NCBI RefSeq assembly: GCF_009763245.1
Contig: NZ_WKJZ01000004.1
Coordinates: forward strand, 97,626-161,625
DNA length: 64,000 nt
Direction: 5' to 3'
DNA from: Pseudomonas xionganensis
GTDB taxonomy: Bacteria; Pseudomonadota; Gammaproteobacteria; Pseudomonadales; Pseudomonadaceae
Shown here one piece after another: positions 50,100-58,896 of the stretch (within the stretch, counting starts at the first letter, position 1; every line of letters begins with the position of its first letter). The notes below the pieces were generated by a model that worked only from the letters and a program-made list of their open reading frames with translations, did not search any database and was not told the origin of the DNA. Position numbers and translations under genes: made by a program.

Positions 50100-51305
50100 A
50101 TGACCGAAGCATTTATTTTCGATGCCGTGCGCACGCCCCGCGGCAAGGGCAAGAAGGACGGGGCGCTGTACAGCGTCAAACCGGTTGATCTGATTGCCGG
50201 CCTGCTGGGCGCGCTGCAGGCGCGCAATAACCTCGATACCAGCCAGGTCGATGACATCGTGTTGGGTTGCGTGACTCCGGTGGGCGACCAGGGGGCCGAT
50301 ATTGCCAAGACCGCGGCCATGGTCGCCGACTGGGACGTCAGCGTGTCCGGCGTGCAGCTCAACCGTTTCTGCGCCTCGGGCCTGGAAGCGGTGAATATCG
50401 GTGCGATGAAGGTGCGCTCCGGCTTCGAGGATCTGGTGGTGGTCGGCGGCGTCGAGTCCATGTCCCGGGTGCCCATGGGCTCCGATGGCGGCGCCTGGGT
50501 GATGGACCCAGCGACCAATATGCACACCCATTTCACCCCCCAGGGCATTGGCGCCGACCTGATCGCCACCCTGGAAGGCTTCAGCCGCACGGACGTCGAC
50601 AGCTTTGCCCTGCGCTCGCAGCAGAAGGCCGCCCGCGCCAGCCAGGACGGCTCGTTCAGCAAGTCGCTGATTCCGGTGATCGACCAGAACGGCATCGTCC
50701 TGCTCGATCACGACGAATTTATCCGCGGCGAGTCCACCCTCGAAGGCCTGGGCAAGCTCAAGCCCAGCTTCGAGATGATGGGCCAGATGGGCTTCGACAG
50801 CACTGCGCTGCGGGTCTACAGCCATGTCGAGCAGATCAACCACGTGCACACCCCGGGCAACAGCTCCGGCATCGTCGATGGTTCGGCCCTGATGCTGATT
50901 GGCTCCGAGGCCAAAGGCAAAGAACTGGGCTTGAAGCCGCGGGCGCGCATCGTCGCCACGGCAGTCACCAGCACCGACCCGACCATCATGCTCACCGGCC
51001 CGGCGCCGGCCACGCGCAAGGCCTTGGCCAAGGCCGGCCTCTCCGTGGATGACATCGACCTGTTCGAGGTCAACGAGGCGTTTGCCTCGGTGGTGATGAA
51101 GTTTATGAAGGACATGGGCGTGGCCGAGGACAAGGTCAACGTCAACGGCGGCTCCATCGCCATGGGCCACCCCCTGGGTGCCACTGGCTGCGCCATCCTC
51201 GGCACCCTGCTCGACGAACTGGAGAAGCGTCAGCTGCGTTACGGCCTGGCCACTTTGTGCGTAGGCGGCGGTATGGGTATTGCCACCATCATCGAGCGAA
51301 TCTAA
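50100..51305 (+). CDS. Acetyl-CoA C-acyltransferase (thiolase)
   Basis: 401 residues. Thiolases cleave 3-ketoacyl-CoA with CoA in beta-oxidation, or the reverse. The three active-site elements are present: nucleophile Cys91 in NRFCASGLEA, His in GGSIAMGHPLGATG and the second Cys in TLCVGGGMG. ATG 50100 (MTEAFIFDAVRTPRGKG) gives normal length; a run of upstream codons in frame is not family-like. It pairs with the multifunctional enzyme downstream as the two halves of a fatty acid oxidation complex, similar to PA1736-PA1737 from memory. Confidence 0.95.
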   Translation: MTEAFIFDAVRTPRGKGKKDGALYSVKPVDLIAGLLGALQARNNLDTSQVDDIVLGCVTPVGDQGADIAKTAAMVADWDVSVSGVQLNRFCASGLEAVNIGAMKVRSGFEDLVVVGGVESMSRVPMGSDGGAWVMDPATNMHTHFTPQGIGADLIATLEGFSRTDVDSFALRSQQKAARASQDGSFSKSLIPVIDQNGIVLLDHDEFIRGESTLEGLGKLKPSFEMMGQMGFDSTALRVYSHVEQINHVHTPGNSSGIVDGSALMLIGSEAKGKELGLKPRARIVATAVTSTDPTIMLTGPAPATRKALAKAGLSVDDIDLFEVNEAFASVVMKFMKDMGVAEDKVNVNGGSIAMGHPLGATGCAILGTLLDELEKRQLRYGLATLCVGGGMGIATIIERI

Positions 51306-51311
51306 GGCTTT

Positions 51312-51387
51312 GTAGGGTGGATGACGCGAAGCTCATCCACCGAGTAGCTGCCTGGTGGAAAACCGCTCTGCGGGTTTTCCACCCTAC
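51312..51387. repeat. GTAGGGTG/CACCCTAC family repeat (copy 4), between the two beta-oxidation genes
   Basis: Two hairpins in series, the first starting GTAGGGTGGATGA and closing TCATCCACC, the second starting GGTGGAAAACC and closing GGTTTTCCACCCTAC; the outer ends form GTAGGGTGG/CCACCCTAC. It fills most of the 108-nt gap. Confidence 0.8.
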
Positions 51388-51413
51388 GCGGCACCTATCG
51401 ACAGGACAAATAC

Positions 51414-53558
51414 ATGACTGACGCCATCCGTTACGAAAAGGGCCAGGACAATATCGTCGTCCTGACCATGGACATGCCCGGCCAGAGCGCCAACACCATG
51501 AACGCGGTGTACCGCGAGGCCATGGGCCAGATCGTCGAGCGCCTGGAAGCCGAGAAGGATTCCATCGCCGGGGTCATCCTCACCTCGGCGAAGAAGACCT
51601 TCTTCGCCGGCGGCGACCTGAATGAGCTGATCCAGGTCACCAAGGCCGACGCGCCGGCCTTCTACCAGATGATCCTCAACATCAAGGGCCAGCTGCGTCG
51701 CCTGGAAACCCTCGGCAAGCCCGTGGTTGCGGCGATTAACGGTGCGGCCCTGGGCGGCGGCTGGGAAATCGCCCTGGCCTGCCATCACCGCATCGCCCTG
51801 AACAACTCCAGCATCCAGCTCGGCTTGCCGGAAGTGACCCTCGGTCTGCTGCCGGGCGGTGGCGGGGTGGTGCGCATGGTGCGCCTGCTCGGCCTGGAAA
51901 AAGCCCTGCCGTACCTGGCCGAGGGCAAGAAGGTCCGTCCCGATGCGGCGCTCAAGGCGGGTTTGATCCATGAACTGGCTTCTGACCAGGACGACCTGCT
52001 GGCCAAGGCCCGCGTCTGGATCGCCGCCAACCCCGGCGCCGCGCAGCCCTGGGATGTAAAGGGCTACAAGATCCCCGGTGGCACGCCATCGAGCCCCAAC
52101 GTGGCACAGATGCTGGCCATTGCCCCGAGCGTGCTGCGCGACAAGACCAAGGGCTGCTTCCCCGCGCCGGAAAAGATCATGTGCGCCGCGGTCGAGGGTG
52201 CCCAGGTCGATTTCGACACCGCGCAGATCATCGAGGCGCGCTACTTCACCGAGCTGACCTGCGGCCAGGTGGCGAAGAACATGATCGGCACCTTCTGGTT
52301 CCAGCTTAATGAAATCAACGCCGGCGGCTCGCGTCCTCAGGGTTTCGAGCCTTATGTGACCAAGAAGGTCGGCGTACTGGGTGCCGGCATGATGGGCGCC
52401 GGTATCGCCTATGTCTCGGCGGCGGCCGGCATCGAGGTGGTGCTCAAGGACATTTCCCTGGAGGCGGCGGAGAAGGGCAAGGCCTACTCGGCCAAACTGC
52501 TGGAGAAGAAGGTCGCCCGTGGCCAGATGACCCCGGAGAAGCGCGATGCCTTCCTCGCGCGCATCCAGCCCAGTGCTCGCGAAGCCGACTTTGACGGCTG
52601 CGACCTGATCATCGAGGCGGTGTTCGAGGATCGTGAACTCAAGGCCAAGGTCACCGCGGCAGCCGAGGCTGCGGCTCTGCCTGGGGCGGTGATCGCCTCC
52701 AATACCTCGACGCTGCCGATCACCGGCCTGGCCACCGCGGTGCAGAACCAGGACAGGTTTATCGGCCTGCATTTCTTCAGCCCGGTGGACAAGATGCCCC
52801 TGGTGGAAATCATCAAGGGCGAGCACACCTCGGATGAGACCCTGGCGCGCGGCTTCGACTACGTCATGCAGATCAAGAAGACCCCGATTGTGGTCAACGA
52901 CAGCCGTGGCTTCTTCACCTCGCGCGTGTTCGGCACCTTCACCAATGAAGGCATCGCCATGCTCGGCGAAGGCGTCAGCGCGGCGTTGATCGAGAACGAA
53001 GCGCGCAAGGCCGGCATGCCGGTGGGGCCGCTGGCGATCAGCGATGAGGTGTCCATGAGCCTGATGAACCATATCCGTCAGCAGACGCTGAAGGACCTGG
53101 CGGCCGAGGGCAAGTCCATCCCCGAACACCCGGCCTTTGCCGTGATCGACCTGATGCTCAATGAGTACAAGCGCCCGGGCAAGGCTGCAGGGGCCGGCTT
53201 CTATGACTATCCGGCAGGCGGCAAGAAGCACCTGTGGCCGGAGCTCAAGGCGCGCTTCGAGAAGAGCGATGCTCAGATCTCCCAGATCGATGTGCGCGAC
53301 CGCATCCTGTTTATCCAGGCCATCGAGACCGTGCGTTGCGTGGAGGAGGGCGTGTTGAAGTCGGTGGCCGACGCCAATATCGGTTCGATTTTCGGCATCG
53401 GTTTTGCCGCCTGGACCGGCGGTGCGCTGCAGTTTATCAACCAGTACGGCGTGCAGGACTTCGTGGCGCGTGCCCAGTACCTGGCCGAGCAGTATGGCGA
53501 GCGTTTCCTGCCGCCGGCCCTGCTGCTGGAGAAGGCCGCCAAGGGCGACACCTTCTGA
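51414..53558 (+). CDS. 3-hydroxyacyl-CoA dehydrogenase / enoyl-CoA hydratase (FadB/FadJ-like)
   Basis: 714 residues in two parts. The N-terminal crotonase domain (1 to about 190) has TSAKKTFFAGGDLNEL and the oxyanion and Glu motifs NGAALGGGWEIALACHH and GLPEVTLGLLPGGGG. The C-terminal NAD-dependent dehydrogenase starts at about 320 with VGVLGAGMMGAGIAYVSA and has GLHFFSPVDKMPLVEI and NDSRGFFTSRVFG. It hydrates enoyl-CoA and oxidises 3-hydroxyacyl-CoA, feeding the upstream thiolase. ATG 51414 is 26 nt after the end of the repeat. Confidence 0.95.
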   Translation: MTDAIRYEKGQDNIVVLTMDMPGQSANTMNAVYREAMGQIVERLEAEKDSIAGVILTSAKKTFFAGGDLNELIQVTKADAPAFYQMILNIKGQLRRLETLGKPVVAAINGAALGGGWEIALACHHRIALNNSSIQLGLPEVTLGLLPGGGGVVRMVRLLGLEKALPYLAEGKKVRPDAALKAGLIHELASDQDDLLAKARVWIAANPGAAQPWDVKGYKIPGGTPSSPNVAQMLAIAPSVLRDKTKGCFPAPEKIMCAAVEGAQVDFDTAQIIEARYFTELTCGQVAKNMIGTFWFQLNEINAGGSRPQGFEPYVTKKVGVLGAGMMGAGIAYVSAAAGIEVVLKDISLEAAEKGKAYSAKLLEKKVARGQMTPEKRDAFLARIQPSAREADFDGCDLIIEAVFEDRELKAKVTAAAEAAALPGAVIASNTSTLPITGLATAVQNQDRFIGLHFFSPVDKMPLVEIIKGEHTSDETLARGFDYVMQIKKTPIVVNDSRGFFTSRVFGTFTNEGIAMLGEGVSAALIENEARKAGMPVGPLAISDEVSMSLMNHIRQQTLKDLAAEGKSIPEHPAFAVIDLMLNEYKRPGKAAGAGFYDYPAGGKKHLWPELKARFEKSDAQISQIDVRDRILFIQAIETVRCVEEGVLKSVADANIGSIFGIGFAAWTGGALQFINQYGVQDFVARAQYLAEQYGERFLPPALLLEKAAKGDTF

Positions 53559-53576
53559 CACTGGCATGCGGCACAA

Positions 53577-53605
53577 ACAGCCAGCCTTCGGGCTGGCTGT
53601 TGTGT
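53577..53605 (+). terminator. Terminator after the beta-oxidation pair
   Basis: ACAGCCAGCC-TTCG-GGCTGGCTGT with a UUCG tetraloop, followed by TGTGTTT. Confidence 0.8.
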
Positions 53606-53813
53606 TTCTGGAGCATCGGCTGCATGCGCTTTATGGAAGGTAATCCGCCTGGCTTGGGCGGTGTGAAGGCGTATAAATGCTGTGGGTTATTACGAAGCCA
53701 GTTGATTTAGCCTTTTTTGCCGTCCAGGCCTTGTGCCTATTGCCTTACAGCCTGTCGGCAGGCAGGCTTGCGCGCTGAAAATCAACCCCCTTGCGCCTTA
53801 GGTAACCGCCCTT

Positions 53814-54542
53814 ATGCCGCTGCAAATCTGCATCCTGGAAACCGATATCATCCGCCCGGAACTGGTCGATCAGTACGCGAGTTACGGCCGAATGTTTCAG
53901 CAGTTGTTTGCCCGTCAGCCGATTTCAGCCGAGTTCAAGGTGTACAACGTGGTGGAGGGCCATTATCCGCCGGATTCGGAGCACTACGACGCCTACCTGG
54001 TCACCGGTAGCAAGGCCGACTCCTTCGGTAACGATCCCTGGATCGAGACGCTCAAGACCTACCTGCTGGAGCGTTACCAGCGTGGCGACAAACTGCTGGG
54101 CGTCTGTTTCGGCCACCAGATTCTCGCCCTGCTGCTGGGTGGCAAGGCCGAACGCGCCGAGCAGGGCTGGGGCCTGGGTGTACACCGTTATCGCATGGTG
54201 GAGAAGCCGCAGTGGATGAGCCCGGATCTGGAAGAGCTGGACATGTTGATCAGCCACCAGGACCAGGTCACCAAACTGCCGGAGAACGCCACGCTGCTGG
54301 CCAGCAGCGAGTTCTGCCCGATTGCCTCCTACTGCATCGGCGATCAGGTGTTGTGCTTCCAGGGCCACCCGGAATTTGTCCATGACTATTCCCGGGCGCT
54401 GCTCGACCTGCGTCAGCAGCACTATGGCCAGAACCTGTATGACAACGCCATGGCCAGCCTGCAGAGCGAGCACCAGGGGCATACCGTGGCCGAATGGATG
54501 ATGCGCTTTGTCGCCCAGGGTCGCGCGGGCTTGAACGACTAA
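53814..54542 (+). CDS. Class I glutamine amidotransferase-like protein
   Basis: 242 residues with the GATase fold: nucleophile Cys in GVCFGHQILALLLGG and the His-Glu pair in CFQGHPEFVHDYS. The pattern is that of stand-alone GuaA-like amidotransferase proteins of unknown acceptor, found in most pseudomonads (compare PA1742 from memory). ATG 53814 (MPLQICILETD). Monocistronic, ending at a strong terminator shared with htpX. Confidence 0.9.
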   Translation: MPLQICILETDIIRPELVDQYASYGRMFQQLFARQPISAEFKVYNVVEGHYPPDSEHYDAYLVTGSKADSFGNDPWIETLKTYLLERYQRGDKLLGVCFGHQILALLLGGKAERAEQGWGLGVHRYRMVEKPQWMSPDLEELDMLISHQDQVTKLPENATLLASSEFCPIASYCIGDQVLCFQGHPEFVHDYSRALLDLRQQHYGQNLYDNAMASLQSEHQGHTVAEWMMRFVAQGRAGLND

Positions 54543-54552
54543 GCGCTTGGCA

Positions 54553-54585
54553 CAAAAAAAGGCGACCCGCAGGTCGCCTTTTTTA
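54553..54585. terminator. Bidirectional terminator between amidotransferase and htpX
   Basis: AAAAAAAGGCGACC-CGCA-GGTCGCCTTTTTT, 7-bp GC core with A-run and T-run. Confidence 0.88.
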
Positions 54586-54596
54586 TGCCGGTGATC

Positions 54597-55466
54597 TTAG
54601 CCGCGCTGACGCAGGGCCTCGATCCGGTCTTCCAGCGGCGGGTGGGTCATCAGCAGGCCGGCCAGGCCGTGCTTGAGGCCACCGTTGATGCCGAAGGCGG
54701 TCATGCTGCTGGGCATGTTTACCGGCACTTCCTGCTCAGCACGCAGGCGCTGCAGGGCGGCGATCATGGCGCCGGTACCGGCCAGTTGGGCACCGGCTTC
54801 GTCGGCCTTGAACTCGCGCTTGCGGGAGAACCACATGACGACAATGCTGGCCAGGATGCCCAATACCAGCTCGGCAAAAATGGTGGCAAGCATATAGCCC
54901 CAGCCATGACCTTCCTCGTTCTTCAGGATCACCTTGTCGACGAAGTTGCCGAAGATGCGCGCGAAGAACATCACGAAGGTGTTTACCACGCCCTGGATCA
55001 GGGCCAGGGTGACCATGTCGCCATTGGCCACGTGACCGATCTCGTGGGCCAGTACGGCGCGCACTTCATCCGGGGAAAAGCGCTCCAGCAGACCCTGGCT
55101 GACGGCGACCAGGGCGTCGTTCTTGTTCCAGCCGGTGGCGAAGGCATTGGACTCGTAGGCGGGGAAGATGCCCACTTCCGGCATCTTGATCCCGGCCTCG
55201 CGGGACAGCTCCTCGACGGTCTGCAGCAGCCACTGTTCATGGCGAGTGCGGGGCTGGGTGATGATCTCGGTCTTGGTGCTCATCTTCGCCATCCACTTGG
55301 ACAGAAACAGCGAGATGAAGGAACCGACGAAACCGAATACGGCGCAGAAGATCAGCAGGCTGCCATGGTTCTGGCCGGTGAAGCGATCGACCCCGAGCAA
55401 CTTGAGGGTGATGCCGGCGATGACCAGCACCGCAAGGTTGGTGGCCAGGAACAACAGAATACGCAT
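54597..55466 (-). CDS. htpX: Heat-shock inner-membrane zinc protease HtpX
   Basis: 289 residues with four hydrophobic segments and the zinc motif LAHEIGHVANGD (HExxH), whose third ligand is the Glu in RKREFKADEAG. HtpX degrades misfolded membrane proteins with FtsH. ATG 55466 (MRILLFLATNLAVLV) has AGGAG upstream; an ATG 33 nt earlier overlaps that site. A weak sigma-32-like element lies about 60 nt upstream. Confidence 0.96.
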   Translation of the reverse strand: MRILLFLATNLAVLVIAGITLKLLGVDRFTGQNHGSLLIFCAVFGFVGSFISLFLSKWMAKMSTKTEIITQPRTRHEQWLLQTVEELSREAGIKMPEVGIFPAYESNAFATGWNKNDALVAVSQGLLERFSPDEVRAVLAHEIGHVANGDMVTLALIQGVVNTFVMFFARIFGNFVDKVILKNEEGHGWGYMLATIFAELVLGILASIVVMWFSRKREFKADEAGAQLAGTGAMIAALQRLRAEQEVPVNMPSSMTAFGINGGLKHGLAGLLMTHPPLEDRIEALRQRG

Positions 55467-55514
55467 TATGAAACTTCTCCTAGGGCGGAAAGACAGCAAG
55501 GTAATGCGGGGTAT

Positions 55515-55541
55515 ATAAGGGGCGCCCCGGTTATCTTCAAC
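55515..55541 (-). promoter_or_regulatory. Weak sigma-32-like promoter of htpX
   Basis: On the minus strand GTTGAAG (55541-55535), a 12-nt spacer and CCCCTTAT (55522-55515). Sequence matches are fair but the spacer is one to three bases short of the sigma-32 norm. Confidence 0.35.
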
Positions 55542-55553
55542 CGAGGCACTATT

Positions 55554-56006
55554 TCAAACTATGTCGCTTGCGCCATTCAGGCTGCTTTCGAACAGCAGGC
55601 GGCACAGGCGGGCGACCCGTTCGCTGTGGTGCTGGGCCAGCGCTTCGCGCAACTGGAAGGCCAGGGTGGCATGGACCCGGCGCACGCTGGGGGGCAGGGC
55701 GTCGCCTTCGCGCAGGGCATGGGGCACGCCACGGGTCAGGCGCAGAAAGCCCTTCTCGGTCAGCACTGCCTGGTCCAGGGCGTCGTAGCCGATGGTGGAT
55801 TCAAAGCGCACATAGCCTTCCTCGGCCAGCCACAGCAGGGCGCCCAGGCAACTCTGGTGGCGCGGGGTGGGCAGGCCGAATTCGTCCGGCTCCTCGCGGC
55901 CGATCAGGTCTTCCACATAGAGTGCGACCTTGCGCGGAAAGGCCTGGTAGAGCAGCAGCAGGCCTGCGGCAGCATCCTTGTAGAAGTCGTCTATCTGCAG
56001 GTCCAT
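55554..56006 (-). CDS. Conserved protein of unknown function
   Basis: 150 residues, no signal peptide or membrane helix. It begins MDLQIDDFYKDAAAGLLLLYQAFP and contains LGALLWLAEEGYVRFESTI, a winged-helix-like pattern, so a DNA-binding role is possible but unproven. It starts 9 nt after the aminotransferase stop on the same strand and lies between that gene and htpX, like the unnamed gene next to htpX in P. aeruginosa (PA2829 from memory). Confidence 0.75.
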   Translation of the reverse strand: MDLQIDDFYKDAAAGLLLLYQAFPRKVALYVEDLIGREEPDEFGLPTPRHQSCLGALLWLAEEGYVRFESTIGYDALDQAVLTEKGFLRLTRGVPHALREGDALPPSVRRVHATLAFQLREALAQHHSERVARLCRLLFESSLNGASDIV

Positions 56007-56015
56007 GGCGGGCGC

Positions 56016-57227
56016 TTACTGTTGATAGGTCTTGAGGAAGTTGCCGATGCGGCCGATGGCCATCTCCAGTTCATCGACCCGGGGCAGGGTAACCACGCGG
56101 AAGTGATCCGGCCAGGGCCAGTTGAAGGCCGTGCCCTGGACGATCAAGAGCTTCTCCGAGAGCAGCAGGTCCAGCACGAACTTCTCGTCGTTGTGGATCG
56201 GGCAGATCTTGGGGTCGATTTTGGGGAAAGCATAAAGCGCGCCCATCGGCTTGACGCAGCTGACCCCGGGGATGTCATTGAGCAGCTCCCAGGTGCGGTT
56301 GCGCTGCTCCAGCAGGCGGCCATTGGGCAATACCAGATCGTTGATGCTCTGGTAGCCGCCCAGGGCGGTCTGGATCGCGTGCTGGCTCGGCACGTTGGCG
56401 CACAGGCGCATATTGGCCAGCATGTCGATGCCTTCGATATAGCTCTGGGCCTTGTGCTTGGGCCCGGAGATGACCACCCAGCCGGAGCGGAAACCGGCCA
56501 CCCGGTAGGACTTGGACAGGCCGTTGAAGGTCAGGCACAGCACATCCGGCGCCAGGGAGGCGGTGGCAATATGCTGGGCTTCGTCATAGAGGATCTTGTC
56601 GTAGATCTCGTCGGAGAACAGCACCAGGTTGTGCTGGCGCGCCAGTTCGACGATATCCATCAACACTTCTCTGGAGTACACCGCGCCGGTGGGGTTGTTC
56701 GGGTTGATCAGTACCAGGGCCTTGGTGTTCGGGGTGATCTTGGCGCGCATATCGGCGATATCCGGGAACCAGCCGGCCTGCTCATCGCACAGATAGTGCA
56801 CCGGCTTGCCACCGGACAGGGCCACGGCGGCGGTCCACAGCGGGTAGTCGGGGGCCGGGATCAGCACCTCGTCGCCATTGTTGAGCAGCGCCTGCATGGC
56901 CATCACAATCAGTTCGGAGACCCCGTTACCCAGGTAGATGTCCTCGATGCCGACACCTTCCACCTGCTTCTGCTGGTAGTACTGCATCACCGCCTTGCGC
57001 GCGCTGAACAGGCCCTTGGAGTCGCTGTAGCCCTGGGCGGTAGGCAGATTGCGGATCACGTCCTGAAGGATTTCCTCGGGCGCTTCGAAGCCGAAGGGGG
57101 CCGGGTTGCCGATGTTCAGCTTGAGGATGCGCTGGCCTTCTTCTTCCAGGCGTTTGGCGTGCTTGAGCACCGGGCCGCGAATGTCATAGCAGACGTTGGC
57201 CAGCTTGTTCGATTTGCTGAACTGCAT
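56016..57227 (-). CDS. Alanine/valine-pyruvate-type aminotransferase (AlaA-like)
   Basis: 403 residues, fold type I PLP enzyme. Key segments: NIGNPAPFGFEAP, YLGNGVSELI, INPNNPTGAVYS, the FSDEIYDKILYD acidic contact, FNGLSKSYRVAGFRSGW with the Schiff-base lysine, and the substrate arginine in HFRVVTLPR. The sequence follows AlaA-type alanine transaminases closely. ATG 57227 (MQFSKSNKLANVCYDIRG) is the family start; 35 in-frame codons upstream are not family-like. It may share a transcript with the next two genes. Confidence 0.92.
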   Translation of the reverse strand: MQFSKSNKLANVCYDIRGPVLKHAKRLEEEGQRILKLNIGNPAPFGFEAPEEILQDVIRNLPTAQGYSDSKGLFSARKAVMQYYQQKQVEGVGIEDIYLGNGVSELIVMAMQALLNNGDEVLIPAPDYPLWTAAVALSGGKPVHYLCDEQAGWFPDIADMRAKITPNTKALVLINPNNPTGAVYSREVLMDIVELARQHNLVLFSDEIYDKILYDEAQHIATASLAPDVLCLTFNGLSKSYRVAGFRSGWVVISGPKHKAQSYIEGIDMLANMRLCANVPSQHAIQTALGGYQSINDLVLPNGRLLEQRNRTWELLNDIPGVSCVKPMGALYAFPKIDPKICPIHNDEKFVLDLLLSEKLLIVQGTAFNWPWPDHFRVVTLPRVDELEMAIGRIGNFLKTYQQ

Positions 57228-57395
57228 GTTTGGAATCCCGAAAGGTGAACGCCGCTGAAAAGCCCGGTAAAAGACGCGATCTGGCAAGCCTTGGCAGGCC
57301 GGGGCGGCGGTGACAGACTGGGGTCGAATCATACGTGGCAGCCCGATCTTGGCAAAGACGCTGGTTGGGCTTTTTTAGTTTGAGGAGTGCACGCT

Positions 57396-57791
57396 GTGGA
57401 CAAGTTGGAAAAACCCCTGGAAGCCTGGCGTGAGGAGCTTTCCGAAGAGCAGTTCCATATCTGTCGTCTGGGCGGTACCGAGCGTGCCTTTACCGGCGAG
57501 TATCACGACAGCAAGGTGCCGGGTGTCTACCACTGCGCCTGTTGCCAGGCCGAACTGTTCGATTCGGACGCCAAGTACGATTCCGGCAGCGGCTGGCCCA
57601 GCTACTTTCAGCCGGTCAGCGAGGCAGCCATTGCCAGCCTGGACGACTTCAGTCACGGCATGCACCGCATCGAAGTCAAATGCGCCAAGTGCGATGCCCA
57701 CCTGGGCCATGTCTTCCCCGATGGACCGGCGCCCACAGGTTTGCGTTACTGCATCAATTCGGCGTCATTAAAGCTGATTCCACGCGAGTAG
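57396..57791 (+). CDS. msrB: Peptide-methionine (R)-S-oxide reductase MsrB
   Basis: MsrB reduces the R-epimer of methionine sulfoxide in damaged proteins. The 131-residue product has the two zinc CxxC pairs (CACCQAE, CAKCDAHLGH), SGSGWPSYFQP, GMHRIEVKC and the catalytic cysteine in RYCINSASL. I chose GTG 57396 (MDKLEKPLEAW) because GAGGAG lies 8 nt upstream; the GTG at 57387 overlaps that site. First gene of an oxidative-damage cluster with gpx and ospR. Confidence 0.95.
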   Translation: MDKLEKPLEAWREELSEEQFHICRLGGTERAFTGEYHDSKVPGVYHCACCQAELFDSDAKYDSGSGWPSYFQPVSEAAIASLDDFSHGMHRIEVKCAKCDAHLGHVFPDGPAPTGLRYCINSASLKLIPRE

Positions 57792-57866
57792 CCCGTCGGC
57801 ACTAGCGTGTTTGGGGCGCGGCTACGGCCGCACCCTGTTGCGATCAGGCGAGCGGTCTTTTGCTAT

Positions 57867-57890
57867 AAATTGCACACAATTTAATTGCGC
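57867..57890. promoter_or_regulatory. OhrR/OspR-type operator upstream of gpx
   Basis: Two overlapping palindromes, AAATTG-CACA-CAATTT (57867-57882) and CAATT-T-AATTG (57877-57887). The second matches the core of OhrR-family boxes (TACAATT...AATTGTA). The site lies about 45-65 nt before the gpx start, where a repressor would overlap the promoter. Confidence 0.75.
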
Positions 57891-57931
57891 GCTATGGTGT
57901 CGCCACTTCCCATTCGGCGTGGAGCCTACCC

Positions 57932-58416
<485 letters not shown>

Positions 58417-58417
<1 letters not shown>

Positions 58418-58896
58418 TGCTCATGCAGGACACCGATACCAGCCTGCTGCTGGACAACCAGCTGTGCTTCAAGCTGTATGCCGCCTCCCGGGCCATTATT
58501 CGTGCCTACAAACCGATGCTGGAGCAACTGGGCCTGACCTATCCCCAGTACCTGGCCATGCTGGTGCTCTGGGAGTGGCAGCAGTCGCCTCCGGCGCAGC
58601 CCACGGTGAAGGCCCTGGGCGAGCGCCTGCAGCTGGATTCCGGCACCCTGACACCACTGCTCAAGCGCCTGGAACAGCTGGGCCTGTTGCAGCGCAAGCG
58701 CTCGGCGGCGGATGAGCGCGAGCTGCAACTGTGCTTGAGCGATGCGGGACGGGCGCTGCGTGAGCGGGTGTGGCCTCTGCGGCAGCAACTGATCTGTGAA
58801 CAGGGCGAGCAGTTGCAGGCACTGCAGCCGCTGTATCGGCAGCTTGGCGAATTGCTGGGCGATCAATCGGCAGTGTTGCCAGCGGGCAGCCACTGA
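58417..58896 (+). CDS. ospR: Peroxide-sensing MarR-family repressor OspR (OhrR-like)
   Basis: 159 residues. The sensing cysteine sits in NQLCFKLYAASRAIIRAYKP (about residue 19), as in OhrR proteins, and the winged helix follows (VKALGERLQLDSGTLTPLLKRLEQ, given here in parts by residue 70-95) with the wing SAADERELQ. Oxidation of the cysteine should release it from its operator upstream of gpx. Its ATG shares one base with the gpx stop; ATG 58423 is an alternative. The 3' end overlaps the convergent sagS gene by 34 nt. Confidence 0.93.

Noticed and set aside
51384..53576. A 730-codon open frame on the minus strand antisense to the beta-oxidation multienzyme gene
   Set aside because: Composition rich in His, Gln, Arg and Leu without domains; the sense gene has complete catalytic motifs.
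54585..57248. An 887-codon plus-strand open frame covering htpX, the unnamed gene and the aminotransferase
   Set aside because: It runs antisense across three genes with clear motifs; no family resemblance.
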